The translations under genes were made by a program, and so were the position numbers. Below, piece after piece: positions 37,501 to 49,919 of a DNA stretch of 64,000 bases. Position 1 is the stretch's first letter. Each line of letters begins with the position of its first letter. The DNA is from Brachionus manjavacas. Taxonomy: Eukaryota; Rotifera; Eurotatoria; Ploima; Brachionidae. The DNA is taken from contig JAHQIY010000004.1 in the NCBI GenBank assembly GCA_019054805.1, forward strand, positions 8,254,501-8,318,500. Reading direction: 5' to 3'. The notes under the pieces were generated by a model that made no database searches, had not been told where the DNA came from, and saw only the letters and a list, made by a program, of their open reading frames with translations.

Positions 37501-38968
37501 ATGAGACAAGTACCAAGACAAAAACGGGCTGAGCTTCAGCGGCTGAATAGCATATCAAATCTACGCAACAAGCAGCTTGCAGGACATTCATTTTGCAAGA
37601 AAACATCAGCCACCGATGAACCTGATCGAATCGAGCACTATGACCTCGAACTGCGGCCTACCAAGCTGCACGAGCTCAAATTGGGAGAAGTACTTAACAG
37701 TGGCGATGGCATGGTGTCCGGTTTCTTAGATGCAATAACTAAAGCGCGCCACTTTCGACTTAACAACGACGACGACTTTATAGATCGCCTGAGCCGCAGA
37801 TACTCCGTTGTTTTGTTCATGTTATTCACAGTTGTTGTCAGTTCCAAGCAGTATGTTGGAGATCGTAAATAAAATTAAAAAAAAAAAAAAAAAAATTATT
37901 TTTTAAATTTTAGCTATTTCTTGTTGGGTTCCGGCCCAGTTTACCGGGTCACATGTTGAATATACTAATTACATTTGTTGGATATCCAACACTTACTTTT
38001 TACCAATGAGAGAAAGGGTGCCAGGTCCGGATGAGCCAAAAAGAACTCACATTAGCTACTATCAATGGGTGCCGTTTATTCTGATGATCCAGGCGATCAT
38101 GTTTTACTTTCCGTCTGTAGTGTGGCACTCGTTTAGCGCCAAGTCGGGCTTTGACATCGGAACTTTGGTCAAATCGGTGAACAACATGGACCAGCTGAAT
38201 CCGGAAGTGAGGGAAAAGACTCTGCGGTATTTGGCCAAGCATATGGACAAAGCGCTAGAGGTGCAGCGCGAAATCAACTCAGGTCCATTTGCCAGATTCA
38301 CCAAATTTTTGGGAAAATTTTGCTGCATCACATTCGGCAGAAATCAGGGAAATTATTTACTTTTTGTTTACTTGTTCGCCAAGTTTTTGTTCATAGTCAA
38401 TGTTATCGGTCAATTGTTTTTGTTGAATAAGTTTTTGGGCAATAAGTACAATATGTACGGTCTGGAAGTGATTTTGAGTTTTTTCAACACGACTCGTCGG
38501 ATGCACACGTCCCACAGTGCTGAATTGGTCGAGTCGCACCGATTTCCCCGAGTGACCATGTGCCATTTTCAAGTGAGAACCCTGGGTGACAATTTGCACA
38601 ACTATGTCGTCCAGTGCGCCCTTCCAATAAATCTATTCAACGAAAAAATATTCATTTTTATTTGGTTTTGGCTGGTGTACGTAGCCTTCGCGTCCATTTA
38701 CGGATTTTTTTTGTGGATTTGGTACGCACTGCATTTTAACAGAGTTAGTTTTCTTAAAAAATATTTAAAGCTAATGGATCGATTGAGTAGGGAAAAATTT
38801 GATCGCAAAATGTTCAGGGCATTTGTGGAACAGTATCTTAGACAAGACGGAGTTCTTGTGCTACGTCTCATTGGAAAAAATTCAAACCAAGTCGTTATGG
38901 GTGAAGTAATGTCAGCACTTTGGGACAATTTTAAGAAAAATCAAGAAGATGGCGGAATTTTTGTTTAG
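37501..38968 (+). CDS. innexin (gap-junction/hemichannel subunit), 2 exons
   Basis: Four-pass membrane protein forming invertebrate gap junctions or hemichannels. Exons are 37501-37864 and 37914-38968, with a 49-bp phase-1 intron (GTAAAT...TTTTAG). Splicing restores QYVGDPISCWVPAQFTG, the innexin extracellular-loop-1 signature, and the product is 472 aa. TM1 lies around RYSVVLFMLFTVVV, TM2 starts at the diagnostic YYQWVPFILMIQ, TM3 is around NYLLFVYLFAKFLFIV and TM4 around IFIFIWFWLVYVAF. The two loop-1 cysteines (ISCW, YICW) and two loop-2 cysteines (VTMCHF, VVQCAL) are present. Odd: about 90 residues precede the DDDFIDRLSRRY segment, more than usual. An in-frame Met at residue 71 (37711) beginning MVSGFLDAITKARHF has a good start context and the usual innexin N-terminal length, so it may be the true or an alternative start. 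Innexins form large paralogue families, so no number is assigned. Confidence 0.95.
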
Positions 38969-41900
38969 TAATGTAAATTATGTTTAATTTGTTGTACTAA
39001 AAGGCCTTGAATAAAAAAGAAGTGGTTTGTCATTTGAATTTAAGGAAAATTTATCTAAATCAGCGTGATTCTACGTAAATTTGGAGTATTTTCACGTAAA
39101 GTGTACGAACATTGCGCTAAAATTTAAAAAGTTATTATTTATTTCTTAAGTTTGATAAAGTATTTACAAAAAATTTAATTCTAAAAGTTAGACTATTATT
39201 AAATTTGACAAAAATTGAAATTAATTAGCAAATTTTTTTTATTTTTAATTGGTATTTTTTAAAATTTAACGCAATATTAAAGCTGCTTTACGTGAGCAAT
39301 TATCGCGTATATTATCCAAATCTTATGCTTTTTTACTCGTCAACTAAAAGTTAATTACGTTTATTTACGTAAATTTGTCCGAAATTTTTACAGCAAATCA
39401 CTTTTGTATTTAAGCCTGCCGAGTCCTTGTCACCATTTCAACCGAGTCATCTAGTCTTATTAAAAACACGAAATTTTTTATCAGGATTAAAATTTAACTG
39501 TGTAAATAGAAAGTCATTTTTGGATTGACTATTTGTGTTCCTGATAATTTAACAAATTAATTTTATTCTTTTTTACTTCTAAATGTTACATTTTACTTAT
39601 GCAAAATTAAAATAAATCAAAATTGTTTATTTTTTATACACATTTATTTTAATATCAAAATTTGGTTTAACTTTTTATTAAGAATTAAATTGTTTGAATT
39701 AATTAAAAGTATTTTATTTCGAAAAAAATTGGTGAATATTTTGGTCATTTCAAAGAAATTTTCATTCAATTTTGAAAAAGCATGAAAAAAACTTAAAGTT
39801 TATGGAGTTACTTTTCCATTTTAATAACATTGAAATTAAATAGATTACATCAAACAAAGAATATTTAGAATTTATTATTTTGAAAAAAATAAATAAATTT
39901 TTAAAAATAGATCAAAAATTTCATCTTATTAATTCACTTCTTTATCTTATTACAATATTCTTAGAAAACAGAAAAAAACTAATCCAAATTTTCTGTTAAT
40001 TCCATTATTATTATTGTTTAGTAAAAAAAAAATTGATTTTTAGAAGATTTCAAAGAAAACTATTATTATCTAATAATGAAAGCTAATAAATTTTTCTTTG
40101 CTTTTTAAAAAAACTAAATTTATAAATATTGGTTTATAAAATAGCATGATAGAGCTTTTTAATAAATAAGATAAAATATTATTTTACTATTCAAAAATCA
40201 TGAAATGTGTGATAATTTTAGCTATAAAAATAAAAATGAAATGCTTTTTAAGAATGAAAAAAATATTTTATATATTTATCCAATTATTCCTTAATTTTAT
40301 TAATCTCAAGGACCTAAACCCGACAAAAATAAACAAATTAACCATCAATAAACAATTAATCAATAGTTAAAATTTTTATCATTATTTTGCTAAAAAAATT
40401 ATTATTCTTCCAAGTCAAACCTGTCATTTTAACTGTATTTTTTTCCTTGATTATTTTTTATAAAAAAAAATTAATTCAAATAAATTTTACAACTGGCAAA
40501 ATGAATCATCAATAAATCTGTAATATATGTATTTTTCCTTCTTATAGATTTTTTATCTAATTTTATTTTCTATTTTCTAAAACATTCATTATTTTATTTT
40601 TTTTCTATTTCTACAGTCCATTAATATCACAACTTTCTAACTCTAATAAAAATTAATTTTAAAAATTTTCACAAAATCTTTATTTATATTAGAATTGTAT
40701 TATTTTCACCACATTCTAAAAAAAAATATTATCGCCATAGTCCAACATACCTAGATTCTTATCAATTTTTTTAAATCTAAATGAAAAATTATTTGAACTC
40801 AGATCCTAAAAATTATTTTAAAAAAAAGTATAATGTTTAAAATAGCATAATAATTAATTGATTAATCTAAATCTCTAAAATTATTAATCTATAAAAGATT
40901 TTTTTTAGTCATAGCCATCATTAGTTTTGCTATTGAAACCAAAAAATGTCTTTTACCGTGGATAAAGTTTTCTAGTATTTCTATGCAAAAATAAAAGAAT
41001 TTCGTTTTAAAACAATAAAAAATTGGCTTGTGAAATTTTTTTCAACTCCATCGTTTCAATGCAGAAAAAACGATGAAGTAATTGTTCTAGGAAAAGAAAT
41101 CAAGTTAGAAATAAAATTTTATTTAATTTTTATGTTTTTAATTGGGTTTAAAACTTTGGAGAATGGGAAGACCTACTGTAAATCATTCAAATTATCCCGT
41201 GGGTCTGGCGTATAATTAGCCATAAGCCCAAGTACCTAAGACTCGGTAAAAACACAAATTTTTTTTAAATTTCATTTTCACTTTAACCCCTTGGCTGATA
41301 AAGTAAATTAGAGACAAACCTTATGATTATCAACATATAATTTCAATTGTTACCACAGTCTGCTTTTTTTTAAATTTATATCTTCTCATAAAAACAAAAT
41401 TATTAAAAAATAAATAAGCTTATGAACTAATAGTATGTAATTTTTCTTATTATTATATTTTAATCTATGCCAAAAATTGCTTTATAAGCCTGTTTAGTTT
41501 CCATTATTTTTTATTGTTTAAAATATTTTGTATAATTTTAGAAATCAAAATACTAAAAGCGCACTAAGTTGAATAAAGAATTTTGATATTATCTTGAGTA
41601 AAATTAAATATATTTACAAAAAAAAATTAAAAAATATTTATTAACTTATTAAACTCAACTATTATACGCCAGAATCCGTAAGGTTAGTCTGCAAAATTTT
41701 ACGCAATTATCAATTTCAATTTTACAATCATGTATTTAAATAATTTTTATTGTTTTTTTGACGATTTAAAAAAAATTTAAAAGTTAGATTTTCAAATTAA
41801 AAACAATCATTTCCAGAATTTTTATAGCTTAGGATTAGTTATTATTCAATTAATATAAAATTTAATTAAATTAATAATAATAATATATTTTTTAATTATT

Positions 41901-42414
41901 TTTCTCAAGGACTTTAAAAATCGATTTTTTTGATCTTTAATCAAATAAAAGATTTTTATCAAGTCTTTTTTTTATTATTTAAATTTTATATTATTGAAAA
42001 ATCAATTTTAAGAAATAAACATTCTTTTAAATATTTAAAAAGAATTCTGTTTTTCATAAAGTCTATTTTTATTAAAAAAGACTTTGAGGAATGAAACCCT
42101 TTAGGTATTATTCATATAATAATAAAAAAAAAATACACAAGTATCAAGTTAAAGAATTTTTATTGTTTCTTAAATGCTTCTACAAACTAACCAAATATAA
42201 CTTGTGTTGTTCTACAAGGGTTTAGATTTGTCGCAGAAAATTACTACTACTACTTAAAGAACCGTTAAAAGGTCTTGAAAATTTTTCCTCTTGCTTCTAA
42301 ACTCTGAATAAAACTAAAAATATTATACGTTTTTATTAATTAATTAATTGAAAAGAATATCATAACTTGATTTTTTAAAAGAAAGCGAAATATCTTTTAA
42401 ATGCCTTTTAAAAG
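38969..42414. other. intergenic AT-rich DNA downstream of innexin
   Basis: The innexin 3' UTR occupies the start. The rest is A/T-rich and shows no recognisable gene. A 61-codon frame at 41030 looks like chance. Confidence 0.45.
39010..39015 (+). promoter_or_regulatory. poly(A) signal AATAAA of the innexin gene
   Basis: Canonical AATAAA begins 42 bases after the innexin stop codon and is followed by a TG/TTTG-rich stretch. This would give a very short 3' UTR, in keeping with the compact HUS1 3' end in this window. Confidence 0.55.
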
Positions 42415-42840
42415 CTTTTAGGTGTTATAATAGATAAATTAAATTTTACTAGTCATATTATCAATCTTAAAGCTACTAATAATAAAAAGCTTAACTCAAT
42501 AAAGCAATCATTCTTTCTTCCAAAACCAGTCAAAATACAATTTTTTAAAACGTTCATCTCGCCTCACTTTGATTATTGTTTATCACTTGCCATCTATTTC
42601 TCCAAACCAGCTATTCAATCTTTATCCAATTCATATTATATTTCACTTTTCATGTTGATTCACTTCAAAGCCTAAGTTAAATTCTAGGTCCTTACGGATT
42701 TCAAAATAGACTTATCATAAAGCTTTGCCTTTTTTCCTTTAAGATTAAAACTCAACTTATTGTGAACGAATCTCTTAACAAACCATATAATTTAATAAAC
42801 AGCAATAAGCTTTATTCTCTTTTACACTGAATGATCTAGA
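42415..42840 (+). mobile_element. LINE remnant, C-terminal part of reverse-transcriptase ORF
   Basis: The plus strand reads LGVIIDKLNFTSHIINLKAT, then KKLNSIKQSFFLPKPVKIQF, FKTFISPHFDYCLSLAIYF and KPAIQSLSN. After a frameshift it gives LGPYGFQNRLIIKLCLFSF and a final NKPYNLINSNKLYSLL. The LGVxxDxxLxFxxHI and FKxxxxPxxDYC blocks are characteristic of the region after the RT fingers in non-LTR retrotransposons. Sequence details differ from the other copies in the window, so it is probably another family. Confidence 0.75.
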
Positions 42841-43189
42841 TTTAAATTAATCTAAAAAAAAATTAAAAATTAAAAATGTAAATCCACACTTTATTGAGTT
42901 TATTTAAATTTTCCCCAAATTTGACATATATTACATCTATAATTTTCTTAAAAATGTAAAATAAAAAAAAATAATAACTTAAAATAAAACCAAATCACCT
43001 TTCTCTCTCCTTTTCTTTCTTCTTATTTTATTTTATTCTATTTATTTAAATTTATAAATTAAAGAATTTCGATTTATATTAATTTTTTTTTTATATCTTT
43101 AAATAAATGAGTGTGTCCACCATGTTCACATGAAAGACTAGTGTCTGCTTTAGACACATTGAAAAAAAAAATTTGGAAAAAGTCATCCA

Positions 43190-44230
43190 GTTTAGGCTAA
43201 ATGGCTAATTGAAAAAATATCCTCTCTGAATATCACTGTGGGATAGAGAATTACTTAGGTTGTAGAAGCTTTGAGGTCAAGATAGCTGACTTGAATTCGA
43301 CCAAGAGACTAATTACACTGTAGTCCCTCAAGAGAGTGTTTTAGGTCCAACTTTAACATATATTTTAATATAGCAGGCCTGCTTAGCGGAGTGGATAAAG
43401 CAATTTTTGCAGATGACTTGACCATCTGGCACTGTTCTAACAACTCAAAATATATCTGCGCCAAATTACAGAGAAGTCTAGGAAGATTTACAAATGGATG
43501 GGCAAATGGCTACTCAGTGTAAGCACAGCCAAAACTGCTCGTATTTTTTATAATAAAAAATCTAGAAACATCAGCCATAAACTAAATTTAAATTATGATG
43601 GGAAGAAAATTACCCATGAAAAAGTCCGAAATTTCTAGGAATAACACTTGATCCTGGACTAAGGTTAAACCAATATGCTAAAATTATATAAGAAAGAACA
43701 ACTCGTCGGCTCAACTTAATCAAATCAATAGATGGTAAAAACTAGGGAGCTTCCAGTAGGACAAAAATTACTACATTTAAAGGATTAATCAGACCAGTAA
43801 TAGAATATGTCCCATTTTCAACTCTAACGATGTCCATATCGAACCAGAAAACCTTGGAAACAATCCAGAGAAAGGCTTTTAGATATGCTTTTAACCGAGC
43901 AAGAATCGAATCGGCAATTAGTTGATATCGACCCTGTGGTTAACAGATCTTGCTTTCTGACTAATAGATACCTGTCTAAAGCCTTCAGAAGGAGCAACTT
44001 AATTAGAAATGAGATAAGAATATATAATCTCGCACGCGACATACAAGAAGGTTCACTGTCTAAAAAAAATGTTAGATAAACCATTTTTGGCATAACCAGA
44101 AAAAATAGAAAAATGAGTTGTACAAAATTCTTTGAAAACGATGGCAATTATAGTCTCTTGGTTGATCTTGAGGAATATCTTCAAGATGAAAAAGAAGGAT
44201 TAATAGATTTTTCATCTGGAATCGAATCCA
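43190..44230 (+). mobile_element. LINE remnant with FADD reverse-transcriptase motif
   Basis: Blocks in order: TVVPQESVLGPTLTYI (RT block with the family's VPQGSVLGP), AIFADDLTIWHCSNNSKYI (catalytic FADD), LQRSLGRFTNGWANGY, LNYDGKKITHEKV, FLGITLDPGLRLNQYA, GLIRPVIEYVPFSTLTMS, QKTLETIQRKAFRYAF and FLTNRYLSKAF. Stops and one-base shifts occur throughout. The FLGITLD and TIQRKAFR wording differs from the copy at 48.1 kb, so this is another non-LTR clade or family. It ends near 44230 before a palindromic repeat. Confidence 0.82.
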
Positions 44231-44328
44231 ACTGACCTGCTTCGAGTTCAAAGGGATCATAGTTACTATAAACATAGATCATCATCATTTAAGAAAGAAA
44301 AAATTTTCTTCAATTACTTTTTTATTAA

Positions 44329-44501
44329 TTCAAAAAAACACCACTTGGGTGATGAAATTAAAAAATAAAAATCAAGTAAGAAAAATAGCAAAAAAAAACA
44401 AAATAAAATTAACTTTTTCCTTTTTAACTTTTCAAATTCTTTTTTCTTTTCTTACTTGATATTTATTTTTAATTTCATCACCCAAGTGGTGTTTTTTTGA
44501 A
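44329..44501. repeat. palindromic (MITE-like) hairpin, about 55-bp arms, with flanking AAT microsatellite
   Basis: The arm from 44329 to 44384 and the arm from 44447 to 44501 are reverse complements with only one or two differences. Each contains AAACACCACTTGGGTGATGA or its complement at the outer end and ATCAAGTAAGAAAA at the inner end. The loop is about 62 bases of A/T. No target duplication is obvious. An (AAT)n run follows at about 44507-44528. Most likely a small non-autonomous DNA-transposon derivative; a long hairpin transcript is the alternative. Confidence 0.85.
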
Positions 44502-44817
44502 ATAACTAATAATAATAATAATAATAATTAATAAAATAAATTTAACAATTTAAAGCATTCAATCGAAAAAAAAAATATTTAATTTATTCCAAGTGATAGG
44601 TACAAGCTTTATAGAAAATTTGATGTTTTATTTCGGATTTACAATTAAATTTTCAATTTTTATTTATTTTAATTGATTTCATAAATTTTATTTTATAATG
44701 AATTTATGGAATTTTTGAATAAATGGATGGAAAAGTGACATTCAATTTAAGTAAAACTTATTATTTGAATAAAATGAAAAACATTAACTAAAAAAATAAA
44801 ATTATTCGATTGAAATT

Positions 44818-47800
44818 TTAAGACCAATCTGCGTCATTCGAAATAGATGTTAAATTTTTTTCTTGGAATTTGTTCACATATTCTAAGACTTTTTTCTTTA
44901 GTAAATTTCCATTCTTATCGTAATATTTAATTGAATGAGGCCAGTCTGAGTCACTCCAGTTTCCCGAATAAACAACATTTGTCCATGTGTAATTTTTCGA
45001 TTCTGGCGACTCCCAACGCTTTGGACCATATTCTCTGTCCAAATATTTTACCGGGTCACAAGGAACCATGTATTTACTGTTTAACAACTCTGCCGAACAA
45101 ACTTTGTCAAATTTTGGTAAAAAGCGCCTTAAATCAAAAATATAAGTGTAAATTAATTAAGTAAAATAACTTGGGTCTTTTATACCTAAATTTATGTCGT
45201 TTGACTTGATAGCCACACCACTGATGAGTTTGATTTATTTTATAGACTAAAAATAGGTCGAAAGTAAACTTATCATTAAACAATCTAAATTCAAAACTGT
45301 CATTGATTAGTCCCAAAGTTCCCCATATTCTGACAATTTTGTTTCCTAAAAAATGCTTTTTTATTCTATCATCGTATTCATGGGCCCAAATTGCAATGTC
45401 AACATCTTGAGTGAACGGTATGATGCCACAATCGCGATACCAGCCAAGCAAAGTCCCGCCAGCTAGCCAGTAATGCTTTCGAAAAGACTCCAAAGATTTT
45501 GAAATATGCTCTAAAACTGGTGAAATTATTTTATTTTTCTTTAGATCTTGTTGATGTTTAGAGCCTAGCTTTTGAATATTTTTCTTGACCAAATCACGGT
45601 TACATTCCAGAAAAGCTGAATGATCATACTCGAACAAAAATTTGCCAATATCTGATGGCAATAAGAAATAATTTGATCGCTTATCGACCATTTTCATGAG
45701 ACTAAAACTTTTAAAAAAAAATTTTAATTAGTAAAATTTTAAGTTTTAAATAGTTACATGTTTAGTGCTCTGGGTCGATCAGCAAATGTTTTTTTGGTTC
45801 CTTTTATTTGGTAATCGTCACTAGCAATCCATAAAAAATTGCCGCGTTCATAAACAATAGATATTTGAATGGTAAGACTCTTGCATTCTACATACAAACT
45901 TGTTAATATGTCCAAGTTTGAATAGGTACCGGACATTTGGGTGAAATGACATTGCGGAATCAGACTATCAATTAGTACCTAAAAAGTGAATCATCAAATT
46001 TCAATTTGGTTTTATTTTAGTGACAAAATTTTTATACTTCATTATTTAATCATACTTAAAAACTTATTCTTTAATATAATAATTCAGTAAAATTAATAAA
46101 GAATAAAATGTTCATTGGATTGAGTTAAGTTTTGATTTCCTTTATAAAATGCTAAAAGATTAATTGAAGATTGACATAAGAAATTATTCGATGGAAATAG
46201 CGATTAGAATTGATGCTGATTTGAATATTATAAGCGCTGTGAATTTTTAATATTTTTTAATAAAAAAAATTTGATTTAAAAGAAAAAAGAAACAGAAAAA
46301 AAGAAAAAACTGGCAATATTTTCAATAATTTTGAAATTTTTCATGAACTATTTTAAAATTAAAATGAATTTTTTAATTTTATATACAAATTAATTTCTAA
46401 AAGGAAAAAAATAACTTGGTAGTCTTTGTGACAAAGTGGAAAAAAATATAATCATCGTTTAATGGTAGACCTAATTAAAGTATTGTAGAAGAGAGCCGAA
46501 CAATAGAGGATTTGTTTTATTTAACTATAGATTATCTTTACATGTTAAAATTAATCTTCGATTTAATTTAGATAACTTTTATAATGTAACATGCTTTAAA
46601 TGTCAAATGGATTTAAAAAACAATTAAAATATTATTTAATAAAATTATTTTTTCAACCCACAGATAATATCGATTTTTAAATTTAAATGTATTAGCTCAC
46701 TCATCGTTAACTCATTTTTTGTAAATACTTAAATACTAGATATAAATACTTTTGGAATAAAAATTTCAAAATAAACCTTAAAAAAAATGAATTAACGATT
46801 TTAACAGTGGATTGAAAAAATATTTTTTTGTTAATAATTTTTTTCTTAAGTCTACAAAAAAATGTAAAGTTTTTAACATTTTAATTGTTTAAATTCAAAA
46901 ATTAGTTTTAACATCTAAAGATCATCAAATTTAAGATGTCAACTAAAGCTACAATCTGTATCAATTTGTCGAGTCTCATTTAGAAAATGGCATATGTTCT
47001 TTGTATCCGATAGCTATAAAATACAAAAAGATATTGAAAAGAGTTCAAAAAGTAATAGAGGGCATTTGATGCTTTTAATGTGTCAAACTGTATGGCTTGA
47101 TCCAACCATTACAAACTTGAAAATTTACTATCAGTTGATATTAGAACTAATAAACATCGGTTTGCGAAGCAATTAACAAAAAGATCTTTTTGAGAGCACT
47201 TTCTGACAAAAAAAATTCCAAAATAAATGAATTACAGTTCAAGTGCTCCAAGCAAAGAAAAAATGTATTTAATAATCGACTTAATGAATTTTATTAGAGT
47301 AAGGAAATTGAAAAAGATCCTATTAATTAGCCTATAAATTGGTCAAATAGAAAAAAGTAAAAAAGGGTAATAAATTAGAGGCTTTTGAGAATTTTCAAAA
47401 TTAATTGAACAAAAAATCAAACTAAGTGTCGTCGATTTTTTTCTTCAATTTAATCTTGAGAGTACTAGTTCAGCAAACAATAAATAGACAAAAAATTAGT
47501 TCTTATAATATTTTTTAATTTTAAAATTCTATCCTTGTTCTGTACGACTAAAATTGTGTATTTTTTATTTTATTAATTACTTTTTTTTATTTTATTAAAA
47601 AATGGAAGACAGACATTCTTATGGGAAGTTAAAATATCAAATAACTGAACGCAAAAAAGTGTAAACAGCTGATTTTAGCGTTTGCTTCATTAAATTTATT
47701 AAATTTTTTTGACAAATTTTTATTTATGTTTTACAACTGAATAAAATGCTAATTGTATTTGAATTATTTAAATTTTTTAAAGAATAAAAAAGATCGCTGT

Positions 47801-49919
47801 AATTCGAGACTTAACTAAATTAAATATCTCTCAGAAAAGAAATGGACTCTGAAGCCCAGAACACCTAGTAGAATCAACTTTCGATTGATTCTACCCAGAC
47901 TTAGGAATCAACACTATTTTTCTTGTTTTAAATTCATTCTCAGAACAATATACAAGTAATTCGAAATTCAGAAATAAATTAAATTCTTAAACTAAAATAT
48001 GATGCTCCCTCCAACATTTTACACTTTGATACTTTAAATATACTCAAATTTTTAACAGTCTTGAATCTTCAATTTATCTCTATTAAATATTCTTTATATT
48101 TTAAATTTATTTTTAATTATTATTTAATTATTATTTATATCGAAAGCATTATCGCATAGATTATTATATAAACTTAAGATATGTGGTTTTACTGATATGA
48201 TTAGCTTTTGGATTAGTGACTTTCTTCGTGAGAGGAAACAACGTGCTATTTTGGGTTCACCCATGTCAAATTGGTTACAAGTAACCAGCGGAGTACCCCA
48301 AGGTTCAGTATTCGGACCCCTTTTATTTTTAATATTCATAAATAACCTCTTGACTTGTTTAGTAAATAAATGTGAAAATTTGCCGATGATACCAAAGTTT
48401 TGTCTGTAATTAAGAATTTACAAGACAATCTTGTACTTCAAAAAGATATAGACTTTTTTTCAAGTTGGTCACTTACTTGGTCGTTGGATTTAAATATCGA
48501 AAAATGCGGTGTAATGCATGTTGGCTCAAAAAATCCTTTGTTTGGTTTTACAATATTTAGTAGATACGGAACAAAAAAATTTTCTAAAAAAATCTTAAAA
48601 AAGATCTAGGTGTTTATTTTCAAAATGACTTGAAGTGGACTAACAAATTAAAATATTGTACTAGTCGTGGAAACCGTATTTTGGATATGATCGTTAAGAG
48701 TTTCAGGAATTTAAACATTGATGCATTGAGAATGCTTTACACAGCTCTGTTAGACATCACAGAGTTTGCCATTAGCTCATGGTGTTCGTTTCTTGAAAAA
48801 GATATTTCCATAATCGAGAAGTTCCAAAGAAGAGCGACTAGAGTAATCCCTTCACTTCGAAATATAACTACTCAAAAAGACTGGAAATGTTTACTCTAAG
48901 TAATCTCAAAATAAGACGGATGAGAGGCGACTTAATCCAACTGTTTAAAATTATTAACAGATATGAATTTTTCAATTTTGAAAATGGTATTAATTTTTCT
49001 CGAAATCAGTCTTACAACTTAAGAGAACATAACAAGTGTATTGTTAGAGAAGATGAAGAATTGTATGCAACCAAATTATTTCTTAACAAACCGAATAGTT
49101 AATGTCTGGAATAGTCTTCCTCAGTACATCGTCAATTCTGAATCAATTAATAACTTCAAAATTAACTTGGACAAATGGTTGAAGAAACAGTCTAATTTAC
49201 TGTCAAAGCTGCGAAGAATCTTAACCCGATAGGGTCGCAGTATTTACTACTTCTACTACTGATTCTTTAATTTTTTTTAAATTATATAAAATTCTGAAGG
49301 AGCTTTAGCTTGGTACAGTATAAACCAATAAATAAAAGAAATCAAAAGATTTTGTCTTTTTAAAATACTGATAGTAATTAAAGCTTCCACTCACCTGATA
49401 AAGCTCTTTAAAATTTTGACTTCTAATTCCAAATGTTACTAAATGATGCTTTTGCTCGCTTAAAAGTACGCTGGAAAGATCGATCGATGATGCATTGTAA
49501 ACTATGCTTTGTCTTGGAACAGATTCTTGGCTAAGATCATCGAAAACTAAATTTTCAAGAACATTTATGTCCATTAGAAATGCCTGTGCTGAATAAAGTA
49601 GCTTGAAAATTGAACTTAAATCATTCGATGTTAAAATTTCGATCTCATTAATGTTGAAAGAGAATGCCTGGCGGTAATTTGGTAAATTTTTGGCTCCAAT
49701 TAGAGTAAAATGTCCATTGCTTAGCATTGTTTGATCTTGATCGAAAGCTTCGAAAAGCTCGAACACGATTGAATCCTGCTGGCGCCTTAGTGTACGAATT
49801 TTTTTCTCAACTTTTTCCAAACGACTCCAATCGGTTAGGTTCAAGAGCCAATTAATGTAGAAAAATCCAGCTACCACTATTACCAAAGTGTAGAGATTTC
49901 GGCATTTTCGAAGCCCCAT
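44818..49919 (-). CDS. fukutin-like LicD-family transferase, type II membrane protein, 4 exons
   Basis: Fukutin-family proteins are Golgi/ER type II proteins of the LicD nucleotidyl/phosphosugar-transferase fold; human FKTN transfers ribitol-5-phosphate onto alpha-dystroglycan. Exons on the minus strand are 49919-49395, 45978-45758, 45701-45186 and 45127-44818. Introns are in phases 0, 2 and 2 with clean GT-AG sites (GTGAGT, GTAACT, GTATAA), giving 523 aa. A single hydrophobic anchor lies at about residues 8-28 (LYTLVIVVAGFFYINWLL). The LicD core is at about residues 325-360: WLAGGTLLGWYRDCGIIPF followed by DVDIAIW, with the D-x-D at 348-350. Next come DSFEFRLFNDKFTFDLFLVY and, in the last exon, VPCDPVKYLDREYG and a W-rich tail, as in fukutin. 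The ATG at 49919 (AAAATGG context) is the first in frame. Intron 1 is 3.4 kb and filled with LINE and palindromic repeats. It could be FKTN itself or one of the invertebrate fukutin-like paralogues. Confidence 0.85.
46490..46970. repeat. palindromic repeat element (family copy A) in the fukutin-like intron
   Basis: The segment contains TGCTTTAAATGT, CAACCCACAGATAATATCGA and ATTAGCTCACTCATCGTTAA followed by CTCATTTTTTGTAAA. The same words occur in the same order in the reverse complement of 60780-60970. It is also partly self-complementary: ATCTTTACATGTTA near 46535 pairs with TAACATCTAAAGAT near 46910, and CAACCCAC near 46656 roughly pairs with CAGTGGATTG near 46806. This is an old, diverged non-autonomous element in opposite orientation to the copy at 60.6-61.0 kb. 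Confidence 0.6.
47925..48090 (+). mobile_element. short LINE remnant, homologous to 57665-57815
   Basis: The sequence from TTAAATTCATTCTCAGAAC onwards follows 57673 onwards with point differences and small deletions, including AAAATATGATGCTCCCTCCAAC against AAAATATGATACTACCTCCAAC. The 57.7-kb version encodes LQAIQNTAVRSILKLKYDTT. Here frames are broken. The two fragments are copies of one LINE family. Confidence 0.7.
48125..49340 (+). mobile_element. LINE remnant, RT core to 3' end, inserted in the fukutin-like intron
   Basis: Blocks in order: ISKALSHRLLYKLKICGFT, DFLRERKQRAILGSPMSNW, VTSGVPQGSVFGPLLFLIFI, catalytic KFADDTKVL, DIDFFSSWSLTWSLDLNIEK, KDLGVYFQNDLKWTNKL, ALRMLYTALLDITEFAISSW, IEKFQRRATRV, RRMRGDLIQLFKIINRYEFF and FLTNRIVNVWNSLPQYI. 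This is the Jockey/CR1-type ORF2 order. At least three frame changes (about 48370, 48605, 49080) inactivate it. The 3' end carries TTCTGAAGGAGCTTTAGCTT and an AATAAATAAA tail, shared with the LINE at 58.2 kb. Orientation is opposite to the host gene, and the tail ends about 55 bases from the exon 1 splice donor. Confidence 0.9.

Noticed and set aside
46985..47200. Possible LINE C-terminal fragment (KIQKDIEKSSKSNRGH, VDIRTNKHRFAKQLTK in different frames)
   Set aside because: Wording resembles ORF2 C-terminal sequence but frames break every few residues and no diagnostic block could be read, so it was not listed.
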